A stretch of 64,000 nucleotides of DNA from Halobacteriovoraceae bacterium (GCA_020635135.1 JACKAJ010000015.1:682001-746000); one strand, 5' to 3'; counted from the first letter of the stretch, positions 52,625 through 61,916 are shown. Numbers and translations are program-made. Notes: a model not told the origin generated them from the sequence alone.

Positions 52625-53998
52625 TTATTGAGCAACCAATCCTATTAATGATGCTAAATCTTCATCTGTAAATCGCAATCCAGCACTCACCGTTACGCTT
52701 CTCGTTTCGTTCAAGACATCTTCAAAGCTTAGCCGCCCGTAAACGACGTTCCAAATTCTTACATCTGTCATCAATCTTAAATTTGCACCATCATCGTTAC
52801 CAAAGTCAAAAATTTCTGATGTAAATTTTAAACCCCAATCATTGAGAAAGTAATCGATCCCAATACCACCTGAAGTTTCGATAAGACCTGCTCTAAAACC
52901 AAATCGTTGGTATATTCTTCCAATCTGCAGGTTAAACTTCAAAGCATTTTCATCAACCTCTTCTTTCTTCTCTATAGTATCGGCTCCACCATCAATCGAT
53001 GTAGTCGTGCGAGTGCTCTTGCTGATTTCAGGTCCAAAATCATTTAGGACAACTCCTAGTCGATAAAATCTTTCAGGGGCAGGATAGAGATCAACTCCGA
53101 GTTCCGTCGAGGGACCATCATTAGTATTCACACCACTATAAAGAGAAATATCAGCTTCTATATTATTAATTCTTCGAACCAACTTATTAACATTTGTTAA
53201 AGTTTCATTAACTTGTTCAACAACTTGATCGTCTCTCAGCAATTTTCCAACTGTTCCTTTTCCCGCTTTGACGTCAGCGATAATTTCTTTGAGATCTCCT
53301 GTCGCCTGCTTGAGATTTTCCATTATAGGTCTGATTTCTTTAATTGAACCAAGAAGAGAATTCTTATTGGTGTCGTCTAGTTCAAAAGCAACTTTATCTG
53401 AAATGTCTTCGAGATTACCGACGATGTGATTAATAGACTCTTCATTTGTTTTCGCCATTCTCTTCACAGAAGAAACCGCATCTAATACTTCGTTAAGAAT
53501 TTCTTTCACCATATTATCAGATCTTTCATTACTAATAGCCTCTCGCAACTTCGTCGAAATATCTTTTACATCGACTAAAACTTCTGATGCATTTTGCGCT
53601 AATCCCTCGATACCGACATTTTCTTGGACTTTAATAAGAGTGCCTTCTTCTAGTCGATCTGGTCCCGGAGGTCCTAAAGCAAGATCCAAATACTTTTCAC
53701 CAAGAAACCCCACAGTCTTGATACTAAGAACAGAATTCTCTGTAACTTTTAATTCACTTTTAACTTGAAAAGTAATCAACGCTTTATCTTTACTGAGTTC
53801 AATCGTTTCAATGAAGCCCGCTTCAATCCCAGCAACACGCACGACACTGTTTTCAAAAATTCCTGAAGCATCTTGCACTTCAACTTTGTATTCATAAAAA
53901 CTTCCGAAACCTGCATTTTTCGCAGTAATACGAAGAGTCATATACACAAAACATGCACCAGCAATTAAGGTAAATAGACCAACTTTGAGTTCGTTCAA
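52625..53998 (-). CDS. mlaD: MlaD/MCE-family lipid-transport protein with long C-terminal domain
   Basis: 457 residues from a TTG preceded by AAGGATAGAG. N-terminal membrane helix (about 7-23), MCE domain (about 30-120, with VRVAGIEAGFI and KYLDLALGPPG), a long helical region (about 130-285) and a beta-rich C-terminal part (about 300-457, e.g. FRAGLIETSGGIGIDYFL) not present in E. coli MlaD. MCE rings shuttle phospholipids between inner and outer membranes. Encoded 49 bases after mlaF. The C-terminal part might contact the outer membrane (inference). Confidence 0.85.
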   Translation of the reverse strand: MNELKVGLFTLIAGACFVYMTLRITAKNAGFGSFYEYKVEVQDASGIFENSVVRVAGIEAGFIETIELSKDKALITFQVKSELKVTENSVLSIKTVGFLGEKYLDLALGPPGPDRLEEGTLIKVQENVGIEGLAQNASEVLVDVKDISTKLREAISNERSDNMVKEILNEVLDAVSSVKRMAKTNEESINHIVGNLEDISDKVAFELDDTNKNSLLGSIKEIRPIMENLKQATGDLKEIIADVKAGKGTVGKLLRDDQVVEQVNETLTNVNKLVRRINNIEADISLYSGVNTNDGPSTELGVDLYPAPERFYRLGVVLNDFGPEISKSTRTTTSIDGGADTIEKKEEVDENALKFNLQIGRIYQRFGFRAGLIETSGGIGIDYFLNDWGLKFTSEIFDFGNDDGANLRLMTDVRIWNVVYGRLSFEDVLNETRSVTVSAGLRFTDEDLASLIGLVAQ

Positions 53999-54047
53999 AC
54001 TCTATCCTTTTTCAACGATTTAGGACCTTTAGAAATTTTAACACATC

Positions 54048-54791
54048 TCAGTGTGCCGTTAAATCGAGGAATTTTCTTATCGTCGGGTGGGTGGTTTTCT
54101 TGAACTCAGCAGTAGGACAAAACTCGATGACAACACCTTTATCGAGGAAAGCAATATAATCGGAAATCTTGAGTGTTGCCTGAATATCGTGAGAAATGAT
54201 AATAGAAGTTAACTCAGGATTACTGTGATTGGTATCGTAAATTAAATCGTTAACCATTTTAGTCGTAATTGGATCGAGACCTGTCGTTGGTTCATCATAA
54301 AGAATGATCTCAGGTTTCAAGGCCAATGCCCGAGCGAGCCCAACCCTCTTTCTCATACCTCCCGATAACTCTGAAGGTAGTTTATAAGTTGACTCTTTTA
54401 CCAACCCAACATCTTTAATGAGTGAATCGACTCTTTCTTTTATTTCTGCCTCTGACATCTTTGTAAACTCTCGCAGAGGAAAAGCAATGTTCTCAAAAGT
54501 AGTCATGGAGTCAAACAAAGCTGCGTACTGAAAAAGCATACCGAATTTTTTTCGGAAATCTCTGAGTTCAATATCCTTAAGTTTCGTTATATCTTCACCT
54601 AAAATTGTTAATTTTCCACTCGTTGGTTTTAAAAGACCAAGAAAATGTTTGATAAGAGTTGATTTACCAGCACCAGAAAACCCCAAAATGGTTGTAATCT
54701 TGCCTTTAGGAATCTTAATATTGATCCCTTTCAAAATTCGATCGTGACCGAATTCTTTGATTAAATTTTCACATTCAACTGCGTATTCCAT
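54048..54791 (-). CDS. mlaF: MlaF-type ABC transporter ATPase
   Basis: 247 residues. Walker A LGFSGAGKSTL, Q-loop LFQYAAL, signature LSGGMRKRVGLARALA, Walker B IILYDEPTTGLDP, and the switch His in IIISHDIQ. Drives lipid transfer through the MlaE permease; 2 bases separate the two genes. Confidence 0.95.
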   Translation of the reverse strand: MEYAVECENLIKEFGHDRILKGINIKIPKGKITTILGFSGAGKSTLIKHFLGLLKPTSGKLTILGEDITKLKDIELRDFRKKFGMLFQYAALFDSMTTFENIAFPLREFTKMSEAEIKERVDSLIKDVGLVKESTYKLPSELSGGMRKRVGLARALALKPEIILYDEPTTGLDPITTKMVNDLIYDTNHSNPELTSIIISHDIQATLKISDYIAFLDKGVVIEFCPTAEFKKTTHPTIRKFLDLTAH

Positions 54792-54793
54792 TT

Positions 54794-55597
54794 TTACTCT
54801 AATAATTTGACGAGAATACTGGTGAGAAAGAAATCTGCAATGAGAACAGTAATCATTCCCCAGACAACAGCAGCGTTTGTTCCCTTACCAACGCCCTCTG
54901 CTCCACCTTTAACTTGAAAGCCATGATAAGTTCCAATCAAACCAATCATAAAACCAAAGCCCCCTGCTTTAATAAGTCCTTCATAGATATCACTCATTTC
55001 CATAAAATCGCGAAGCTTCGCAAAATATTTAACTTCCTCAATAGACAAGAGGTGAACTCCAACCATGTAAGATCCAATATTTCCAACCAGAAGGAAAATC
55101 ATTGAAAGCATAGGAAGTGATATCGTCGCAGCCCAAAGCCTTGGAACACCTAAATATTGAATAGAGCTAATACCCATAACTTCAAGGGCATCAATTTGTT
55201 CTGTCACTTTCATTGTTCCAATTTCAGCGGCCATCGCTGCTCCACAACGACCTGTGACGATTAAAGCAGAAAACACTGGTCCTAACTCTTTAGCTAGACC
55301 AATGGCTACAATTGGTCCAACTAAAGTGTGTGCATTCATAACAGAAAAACCCAAATAACTTTGATAGGCCATTACCATACCGGAAAATGTCGAAGTCAAG
55401 GCCACAATGAACAAACTTTTATTTCCTATAAAATAGACTTGTTGAAAAAAAAGTTTAGTCCGGTAAGGTGGGCGAAAACTCCAAGCAATGAGTCTAAAAA
55501 AATAGATTGTAAATTTTCCAAGACCATCAAGAAATTCAATAACTGAATTTCCAATTAGCTCGAGAGAATTTCGAACTTTATTTGTAATTAATTCCAT
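54794..55597 (-). CDS. mlaE: MlaE-type ABC permease
   Basis: 267 residues with about five membrane helices. Characteristic motifs VGPIVAIGLAKELGPVFSAL and GRCGAAMAAEIGTMKVTEQI place it in the MlaE (DUF140) family. Starts 18 bases after alr and precedes mlaF. Confidence 0.95.
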   Translation of the reverse strand: MELITNKVRNSLELIGNSVIEFLDGLGKFTIYFFRLIAWSFRPPYRTKLFFQQVYFIGNKSLFIVALTSTFSGMVMAYQSYLGFSVMNAHTLVGPIVAIGLAKELGPVFSALIVTGRCGAAMAAEIGTMKVTEQIDALEVMGISSIQYLGVPRLWAATISLPMLSMIFLLVGNIGSYMVGVHLLSIEEVKYFAKLRDFMEMSDIYEGLIKAGGFGFMIGLIGTYHGFQVKGGAEGVGKGTNAAVVWGMITVLIADFFLTSILVKLLE

Positions 55598-55615
55598 ACA
55601 CTTATTAGTGTAACC

Positions 55616-56740
55616 TTAGTTTGAAATAAATTCACGGGGGATACGAGAAGTGAGTGAACAAAAAACTTCGTAAGGGTGAGTACCCAGGTGTTTTGCTATG
55701 TTAATGACATCCTCTTGTTTAGAGTTCCATAGTTTTATTTTTTTGTTTTTATATTTCTCTATTTTTTGATCTTCGATAAGAATATAAGTCATATCCATAT
55801 TAACTCGAGCAACTATTCGAGCATTCACATCTTCGATTTTAAATGAATACCCGGACAATTTAGTCATCAATCCATCTCCATAACCAATAGGAATGATGGC
55901 CAGTAAACCATCATCGGGAATTTCTGTGGCGCCATAGCCAATACGAGTTCCAGCCTTTATAGGTTTTACTGTTTGAATCTGAGATTCTAGCTCTGAAATT
56001 ATTTCTCCGTCCCAAAGTTTTTGATTGGTCATTGTCGACTGAGGGCCATACATCATCAGTCCAGGTCGTACATGGGTGACAGCTGGAATTTCAAAACCTT
56101 GTTCAATCGCCCCACTGTTGTGAAATGATATTTCTTTCACTTCTATTTTCTGATTTCTAAACTCGGAACAAACACTTTCAAAATTTTTGACTTGTAACCC
56201 GTTCATGGAATTTTTTTGAAGATAAGAGCAAGCAAAATGACTCATCAGATGTTCAACGTGAGGTCGATTATATTGTTTTAAAAGCTTGGCAACAAATTCA
56301 GCTCTTTGCCAATCAATTCCAAGCCGATTCATTCCCGTATCAAACTTCAAAACTATCGGCATATGTTTAAATTTTGCTTCTTCTAAAAAAATTATGAGAT
56401 CAGATTCATTACTAATAACGGGAATAATATTATATTCCCAGTAGTATTCCATTAAATCAGAATGGGAAAAATCGTTCTCAGAAAAGACGAGTATTTTTTT
56501 AGCATCAAGCTTAATATTGACCCGTAAGTGAATAGCCTCTGCAAGCGACGCCACTCCTAAATAATCGACACTTTCTGGGTAGTGTCGTGTAAAGAAATGA
56601 GCCAAAGCTTCAAGTCCATGCCCATAAGCATTCGCTTTGAGCATCGGAATGATTTTTTTATTTCCCGTCATTTGAGAAATAAGATCAATATTTTTCTCAA
56701 GGCGAGAAGCATAGACTTTAAGAATTGAGTTTAGTCTCAT
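55616..56740 (-). CDS. alr: Alanine racemase
   Basis: PLP enzyme making D-alanine for peptidoglycan, 374 residues. The PLP lysine is in PMLKANAYGHGLEAL; the phosphate-binding FHNSGAIEQ and the Tyr base in GTRIGYGATE are present, and GYGDGL near the C-terminal beta domain is typical. The first codons overlap the upstream gene by 23 bases, so translation is coupled. Confidence 0.95.
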   Translation of the reverse strand: MRLNSILKVYASRLEKNIDLISQMTGNKKIIPMLKANAYGHGLEALAHFFTRHYPESVDYLGVASLAEAIHLRVNIKLDAKKILVFSENDFSHSDLMEYYWEYNIIPVISNESDLIIFLEEAKFKHMPIVLKFDTGMNRLGIDWQRAEFVAKLLKQYNRPHVEHLMSHFACSYLQKNSMNGLQVKNFESVCSEFRNQKIEVKEISFHNSGAIEQGFEIPAVTHVRPGLMMYGPQSTMTNQKLWDGEIISELESQIQTVKPIKAGTRIGYGATEIPDDGLLAIIPIGYGDGLMTKLSGYSFKIEDVNARIVARVNMDMTYILIEDQKIEKYKNKKIKLWNSKQEDVINIAKHLGTHPYEVFCSLTSRIPREFISN

Positions 56741-58136
56741 GTGTTCTCGATACGAGGTTACTAAAAGATGTGAGGACTTGATTTTTTAGATAAGCTTGAG
56801 AACTCGCAGGCTCAATTGTCACCTGCAGTTTGACATAACTTGGGATAACGGTTGAAGGATTGCTAAAATATTCCCATAGATTAAAACCTTCACAAAAATC
56901 TTTAACCATTTCGTATTTTTCACGAATACTTCGGTCGTTAGTAATAATAAGAACGTTTAAACTTCCAAATGTCGTAATCTGGGAATTAGATTTTAACTGA
57001 GAAGAGAGTTCAATGAGAAAATCATTGAAAAATGTTTTCCAATAAAACTTCACAGAAGAATTTTTCGAAATAAAATCATTGAGAAGTCCTAAATTGATAT
57101 TAATAAACCGATCTCCCGGCTCATCATTGTGGGATTCATCGAGAATATCTAATGAGTCCCAGATTGGAATGAATTGAGTATCGACTTCTTCATCGTAAGA
57201 TTGTAGGAGTATTCGTCGATAGACATTACTCAGTAAGTTTTCAAAGAGATTCCAATTATATTTTTTACTGGCCATGCTTTGAAAATCTTCAGCAAAATTG
57301 ACAAAGCAAACAATATCCGGGTAGCGGTTCCCCCCTTCAATTCTTAGATACAGTGATTCCATCCCAATTTCTTCAAAGGCTACTTGAAGAGCCATTTCTT
57401 GGGCGAATTTTTCGATCCCCATTGAACATTTTTTTCCAAGCCACAAATTTGGAAGTTTTTTATATTTCTTGGCTATAACATCTAATGAAATTAGTTTTTC
57501 ACCAGAGTGATTGAGTTGATAATAAGAATAACTTTCAACATTTTCCCATTGATCAAAATGTTTCGAAAGAGCGACTAAAAGGCCTTCTTTGTCTCGAATA
57601 GGCTTTTTATAAAGTTCAGAGATAATTTCAGAGACACTTTTAATGCCTTCAAGCTTTTCAATGGAATATTGGTATTGTTCGATACTTCTTTCAAAACGAG
57701 TTCGCAGCAGGTGCAACTCTCTTTTTTGTCCTTTGACTGTATGCTTGAGATAGCTCACACGCATTGTCCATTCGAGAATATTCTTGATTTGAACTTTCAC
57801 TTGATGAGCGGGATTGACAACACCTAAGTGAAGAAAGCAATCGACAATGGCCATGGATTGCCCATCTAATACAGCACTTTCAATGAAAGCTATTTGAGTT
57901 CTCATGGAAGTAATCTTAGGGTGTTTGGCGAGAAGTTGAACTTGGCGATTAATGCTTCCTGAATCAAAAAGCAGAAGATCAATCTCATTAAGATTGAGAT
58001 GCTTGATGAGATCAGAAAACTCATCAATATAGGTGGCATAGATATCGAATTCACGAAAATGCCCGGAGAAATCTTGGCCTTTTGACAAATTGCTGGAATA
58101 GATAACTGTTTGAACGCTGGAATAGTCTGTTGCCAC
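56718..58136 (-). CDS. Pseudo-receiver, coiled-coil regulatory protein
   Basis: 472 residues, cytosolic. Residues about 1-125 look like a response-regulator-type alpha/beta domain (VQTVIYSSNL, then EIDLLLFDSGS) without an obvious phosphorylatable Asp set. A coiled coil follows (about 135-180), then a GAF-like region and a C-terminal alpha/beta part. It precedes alr and overlaps it by 23 bases, so it may control envelope synthesis. No output domain was recognised; function is unknown. Confidence 0.55.
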   Translation of the reverse strand: MATDYSSVQTVIYSSNLSKGQDFSGHFREFDIYATYIDEFSDLIKHLNLNEIDLLLFDSGSINRQVQLLAKHPKITSMRTQIAFIESAVLDGQSMAIVDCFLHLGVVNPAHQVKVQIKNILEWTMRVSYLKHTVKGQKRELHLLRTRFERSIEQYQYSIEKLEGIKSVSEIISELYKKPIRDKEGLLVALSKHFDQWENVESYSYYQLNHSGEKLISLDVIAKKYKKLPNLWLGKKCSMGIEKFAQEMALQVAFEEIGMESLYLRIEGGNRYPDIVCFVNFAEDFQSMASKKYNWNLFENLLSNVYRRILLQSYDEEVDTQFIPIWDSLDILDESHNDEPGDRFININLGLLNDFISKNSSVKFYWKTFFNDFLIELSSQLKSNSQITTFGSLNVLIITNDRSIREKYEMVKDFCEGFNLWEYFSNPSTVIPSYVKLQVTIEPASSQAYLKNQVLTSFSNLVSRTHETKLNS

Positions 58137-58197
58137 TTTTCAATCCTTTGTCTTGATGACACTTCTCAACAAACATAATATCATTTAGCGATTTTCA

Positions 58198-58227
58198 TTG
58201 ACAAGAAACTTAAGCTTTTCTTAAGTT
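58198..58227 (+). promoter_or_regulatory. Promoter with embedded inverted repeat upstream of yceD
   Basis: TTGACA at 58198-58203 lies in the 137-base divergent gap. A perfect inverted repeat AACTTAAG-ctttt-CTTAAGTT covers 58207-58227, that is the spacer and the place of the -10 (poor: TTAAGT/TAAGTT). A bound regulator would repress this promoter. It might also serve the divergent operon at 58136. Confidence 0.5.
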
Positions 58228-58273
58228 CAAAGTCCTCAAATACACTTTTTGGAATCATAGGATCGGGAAAAAG

Positions 58274-58753
58274 ATGAAAAACTTACTGGGCAAAATCTCC
58301 TTTGGCGATCTCGTAACGGGAAAGGATTACCATTTTGATCTCGATAAAAGCGAGCCTTGGGTGCTTGAACTGCTCACAGAGCTCAACGAAAACTCCCAAC
58401 TCGATCTCAAAGAAAGTTTAGATTCCAGCGATATTCAAATCACAGTGGACTTAATAAAAAAAAATAAGCCAGAATTATCGAACTATATTCTCATGAAAGC
58501 TTCTGTTTCAACCCACTACAACACCACTTGTGTAAAAACCTTAACCCCGATGAAAGATAGTGTTGAAATAAAATTTCAGGCGTGTTTTCTCATGCAAAAT
58601 TTTGAAAGTGACGGCGATTATAAAGAAGAAACAGATATATACGTTGATAATGAAATGTATGAGCTGTATTTCGAGCATAAGCATAAAATTGATATCGCTG
58701 AAGCGATTCATGAACAAATTTATCTCAATTATAACTATTATCCTGAATCATAA
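58274..58753 (+). CDS. YceD/DUF177-family protein
   Basis: 159 residues. The central and C-terminal pattern (TTCVKTLTPMKDSVEIKFQ, then IDIAEAIHEQIYLNYN) is that of YceD, needed for normal 23S rRNA accumulation and almost always next to rpmF. The usual CxxxC zinc pair is reduced (a single TTCVKT cysteine). Here rpmF is 678 bases away with a secreted-protein gene in between. Confidence 0.75.
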   Translation: MKNLLGKISFGDLVTGKDYHFDLDKSEPWVLELLTELNENSQLDLKESLDSSDIQITVDLIKKNKPELSNYILMKASVSTHYNTTCVKTLTPMKDSVEIKFQACFLMQNFESDGDYKEETDIYVDNEMYELYFEHKHKIDIAEAIHEQIYLNYNYYPES

Positions 58754-58836
58754 GATGCGCAGCAGCAAAGGTCTTTGCAAAATAATTTTTATTGTGATAG
58801 CTCCAGCTTACAAAACTACCCCCCAAGGAGCTATAT

Positions 58837-59313
58837 ATGAAATTTAAGTTTGCATTTCTCATCAGTCTTTTTTCCTTCATCAATTTGGCCCATGCCAACT
58901 ATGAGTGCTACTACTCTTGGTCAAAGGCCGAATTCGTCGATAAATACACTGTTTCAAACTATAATAAGACTATTGAACGCGATAACTGGGATTACTACTA
59001 TGGTTGGACTAGTGCTAATGAATACGACCATATGAAAAGTAGCCCGAATTCATACGAATTTATCATGAAACAAAAAGCGCTGAAAATTTTCCACTTTGAA
59101 GAAACAGATCTTGGAAATTCTGTATTATTTGAAGCTAAAAATGGAATTGATGAAGCCCTCACTTTAGAAGTCACATCTGATTACGCTGAAAGGCTCCCTT
59201 ACGGGCTTCGAAGTTTTGTATCAAGTCGATTCGGCAATCAGAAAGCTCTCTTAGCTAATCTTGAGTACAACGAAAATTCTGAGGTCCAAACTCTCTATTG
59301 CTTTGAGCTTTAA
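58837..59313 (+). CDS. Secreted hypothetical protein between yceD and rpmF
   Basis: 158 residues with a signal peptide (MKFKFAFLISLFSFINLAHA). The mature part is rich in Tyr and Trp (NYECYYSW, DNWDYYYGW) and has two cysteines. AAGGAG is well spaced before the ATG. No family recognised. It breaks the usual yceD-rpmF neighbourhood. Confidence 0.6.
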   Translation: MKFKFAFLISLFSFINLAHANYECYYSWSKAEFVDKYTVSNYNKTIERDNWDYYYGWTSANEYDHMKSSPNSYEFIMKQKALKIFHFEETDLGNSVLFEAKNGIDEALTLEVTSDYAERLPYGLRSFVSSRFGNQKALLANLEYNENSEVQTLYCFEL

Positions 59314-59344
59314 TGAATCAAAAAACTTCCAAATGGTCCGTGGC

Positions 59345-59392
59345 GTCAATCTCTTAAAGGGATTGACATTAACGGCCATTAGAAGGTAGAAG
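59345..59392 (+). promoter_or_regulatory. Promoter and operator-like inverted repeat of the rpmF-fab operon
   Basis: TTGACA at 59363-59368 with TAGAAG at 59387-59392 (18-bp spacer), and a second -10-like TATACT at 59395-59400. A perfect inverted repeat GTCAATC (59345-59351) and GATTGAC (59361-59367), spacer 9, overlaps the -35. This is the layout of a dimeric repressor site, and fatty-acid operons are commonly regulated this way. Confidence 0.5.
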
Positions 59393-59431
59393 AGTATACT
59401 TCATCAATAAACAAGACGGACGGAGGATATC

Positions 59432-59644
59432 GTGGCAGTCCCTAAGAAAAGAACAAGCGTTTCTCGCAAAGGTTTAAGAAGAGCTGGTCAACATCACAAA
59501 ATGTACAGAAAACATGCAACATCTTGTAAAAATTGTGGTGCTCTCGTTCTTCCCCATAATGCTTGCCCAAGCTGTGGATACTACAAAGGCAAAGAAATTT
59601 TTACTATTAAAGTAAAAGAAGCTGAGGAAGAAGAACAAGAGTAA
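59432..59644 (+). CDS. rpmF: 50S ribosomal protein L32
   Basis: 70 residues from a GTG start with GGAGG upstream. AVPKKRTSVSRKGLRRAGQ is the L32 N-terminus; the zinc ribbon has CKNCGALVLPHNACPSCGYY. A zinc-binding (C+) form. Heads the fatty-acid operon, 5 bases before fabH. Confidence 0.97.
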   Translation: MAVPKKRTSVSRKGLRRAGQHHKMYRKHATSCKNCGALVLPHNACPSCGYYKGKEIFTIKVKEAEEEEQE

Positions 59645-59649
59645 GCCTG

Positions 59650-60645
59650 ATGTACAAAACAAAAATTTTAGCTACAGGCCATTGCGTTCCCAATAAAATT
59701 CTTACCAACGACGATCTTTCTAAAATGGTTGATACCAGTGATCAGTGGATAACTGAACGAACAGGCATCAAAGAAAGAAGGATTGCTGATCTCTCTAAAG
59801 GTGAATACCCTAGCACCATGGCCGCTGCCGCTGCCAAAGAAGCTTTTAGTAAATGCAATCTTGAACCCAACGATATTGATCTCATCTTATTTTCAGTAAC
59901 AATTCCCGATATGTTTACCCCGAACACAGCTTCTTGGGTTCAAAAACATTTAGGAATTACGAACAACTGTGCCTGTCTTGATATCAATGCTGCTTGTTCT
60001 GGTTACTTATACGGCCTTACAGTAGCCGATGCTTTTATCAAAGCTGGAAACTTTAAAAATATTCTTCTGTTTGGTTGCGAACTCACTAGTCGCTTTAATA
60101 ACTGGGAGGACCGATCGACATGTGTTCTCTTTGGAGATGGCTGTGGAGTTTCAATCCTCACTCGTGCAGAAGAAAATGAAGCCTCTGAAGTTCTTGGAAC
60201 TGTTTTGGGTTGTGATTCTTCTAAAGGAGAAGCTCTCATTCTCAGAGCTGGTGGAGCTGTTAAACCTATTACTCACGAAGTTCTCGAAAATCGCGAACAA
60301 TTTATTTCAATGGACGGGCAAGTCGTTTTTAAATCTGCCGTTAAAACAATGACTTCTCAATGTGCTCAATTGCTTGAACAAACTGGTCTCACTAAAGATG
60401 ACGTGACTTGGTTTATCCCCCATCAAGCAAACTTGCGCATTATTGAAGCCGTAGCCCATCGCTTTGAATTTCCCAAAGAAAAAACAATTATCAATGTGCA
60501 AAAGTATGCCAATACGTCTTCAGCCAGTATTCCTATTGGGATGAATGAAGCTCTCAATGATGGAAAAATTAATCGAGGTGACCTCGTTTTACTAACAGCA
60601 TTTGGTGGTGGACTTACTTCGGGAACAGTTCTTTTACGTTACTAA
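59650..60645 (+). CDS. fabH: 3-oxoacyl-ACP synthase III
   Basis: 331 residues. Initiates type II fatty-acid synthesis by condensing acetyl-CoA with malonyl-ACP. The catalytic Cys is in NAACSGYLYGL, His in IPHQANLRI and Asn in YANTSSASIP. Normal length. plsX, often between rpmF and fabH, is absent. Confidence 0.97.
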   Translation: MYKTKILATGHCVPNKILTNDDLSKMVDTSDQWITERTGIKERRIADLSKGEYPSTMAAAAAKEAFSKCNLEPNDIDLILFSVTIPDMFTPNTASWVQKHLGITNNCACLDINAACSGYLYGLTVADAFIKAGNFKNILLFGCELTSRFNNWEDRSTCVLFGDGCGVSILTRAEENEASEVLGTVLGCDSSKGEALILRAGGAVKPITHEVLENREQFISMDGQVVFKSAVKTMTSQCAQLLEQTGLTKDDVTWFIPHQANLRIIEAVAHRFEFPKEKTIINVQKYANTSSASIPIGMNEALNDGKINRGDLVLLTAFGGGLTSGTVLLRY

Positions 60646-60652
60646 AATCACC

Positions 60653-61645
60653 ATGACTCTAGATAAGAACAATATTATCATTGCATTCCCTGGACAAGGT
60701 TCACAATTTGTCGGTATGGGAAAAAATATTTTAGATTCTCACTACCAAGATATTGCTAAAAAATATTTCGAACTAGCCAATCAATGCCTAGGCTTTGATC
60801 TTCAAAAACTTTGCCTAGAAGGTCCTTCTGAAAAATTGGCTCAAACGTCTTACACTCAACCAGCTATTTTTACTGTCAGTATGATTTACTTCGAAATTAT
60901 TCAAAACTTTTTAAAAGAATTTGGCTTGAATCCAGCGCTGACTCTTGGTCATTCTGTTGGTGAATACGGTGCTCTTTGTGCCGCTGGAGTTCTCGATTTT
61001 GGTGACACAGTAAAAGCCACTCACATTCGTGGTCGAGCCATGCAAGAAGCAACCCCTCTTGGTTTCGGAACAATGATGGCGATTTTAAAAGTTCCCTCAG
61101 AAATTATTTCCCAAGCCTGTGAACTAGCCAACAAGGAAACTGGTGAAGTTGTCGTTCCTGCTAATTTTAACTCCCCCATCCAAACAGTTATTTCAGGAAC
61201 GGTAAAAGGCTGCAAAATGGCAGTCAAAAAAATTGAAGAGCTCTTCGATGGAAGAATGCGGGCCGTGAAGCTCCAAGTTTCAGCTCCATTTCATAGCCCT
61301 TTGATGGAGCCTGCTGAACAAAAACTTCGCCAGCACTTTGAAGCGATTCAGTTTCACGAAAACAAGATAAGTTATCTCGCCAATGTGGACGCTCAGACCT
61401 ATTCGGCAGGGACTGCAGGTGAAAAAATAAAAGAAAATCTTATCGCTCAAGTCTCGCGACCTGTGCGCTGGGTTGAGAGTATTAACGCATTGCCAGGTGA
61501 GAGCTTTATTATTGAGCTTGGCCCTGGTACAGTTCTCAATGGCTTGATCAGAAAAATTAATCAAAGTTTCTCTGTATTTTCTGTGGAAGAAGCACTAAAT
61601 ATAGAGGAAAGAATTCAAGCATTAAAAGAAATATTTAATAAGTAA
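60653..61645 (+). CDS. fabD: Malonyl-CoA:ACP transacylase
   Basis: 330 residues from the ATG at 60653, 7 bases after fabH; the open frame extends upstream into fabH but the conserved start IIIAFPGQGSQFVGMG lies just after this ATG. Active-site Ser in LTLGHSVGEYGAL, Arg in HIRGRAMQEA and His in APFHSPLMEPA. No clear ribosome-binding site, implying coupling to fabH. Confidence 0.96.
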   Translation: MTLDKNNIIIAFPGQGSQFVGMGKNILDSHYQDIAKKYFELANQCLGFDLQKLCLEGPSEKLAQTSYTQPAIFTVSMIYFEIIQNFLKEFGLNPALTLGHSVGEYGALCAAGVLDFGDTVKATHIRGRAMQEATPLGFGTMMAILKVPSEIISQACELANKETGEVVVPANFNSPIQTVISGTVKGCKMAVKKIEELFDGRMRAVKLQVSAPFHSPLMEPAEQKLRQHFEAIQFHENKISYLANVDAQTYSAGTAGEKIKENLIAQVSRPVRWVESINALPGESFIIELGPGTVLNGLIRKINQSFSVFSVEEALNIEERIQALKEIFNK

Positions 61646-61679
61646 CAGATATTCTATTTGCGTGTTTAAGGAGCTATTC

Positions 61680-61916
61680 ATGGACATTCAAGGCAAAATT
61701 ATTCAACTTGTAAGCGATGCCACTAAAACGGAATCCGCCAATATTAAAACAGAAACGAATTTCATTGATGATCTGAACCTCGATTCTCTTGATATGGTCG
61801 AATTGATGATGAAAATGGAAGACGAATTTGGTATTGAAATTCCAGAAGACGACACTGAAAAATTAAAAACGATCGGTGATGTCGTCTCTTACTTGAAAGA
61901 TAAGGATGTCCAATAA
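61680..61916 (+). CDS. acpP: Acyl carrier protein
   Basis: 78 residues from the ATG at 61680 with AAGGAG 6 bases upstream (six extra in-frame codons upstream are not used). The phosphopantetheine Ser is in LNLDSLDMVELMM. Highly acidic as usual. Confidence 0.97.
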   Translation: MDIQGKIIQLVSDATKTESANIKTETNFIDDLNLDSLDMVELMMKMEDEFGIEIPEDDTEKLKTIGDVVSYLKDKDVQ

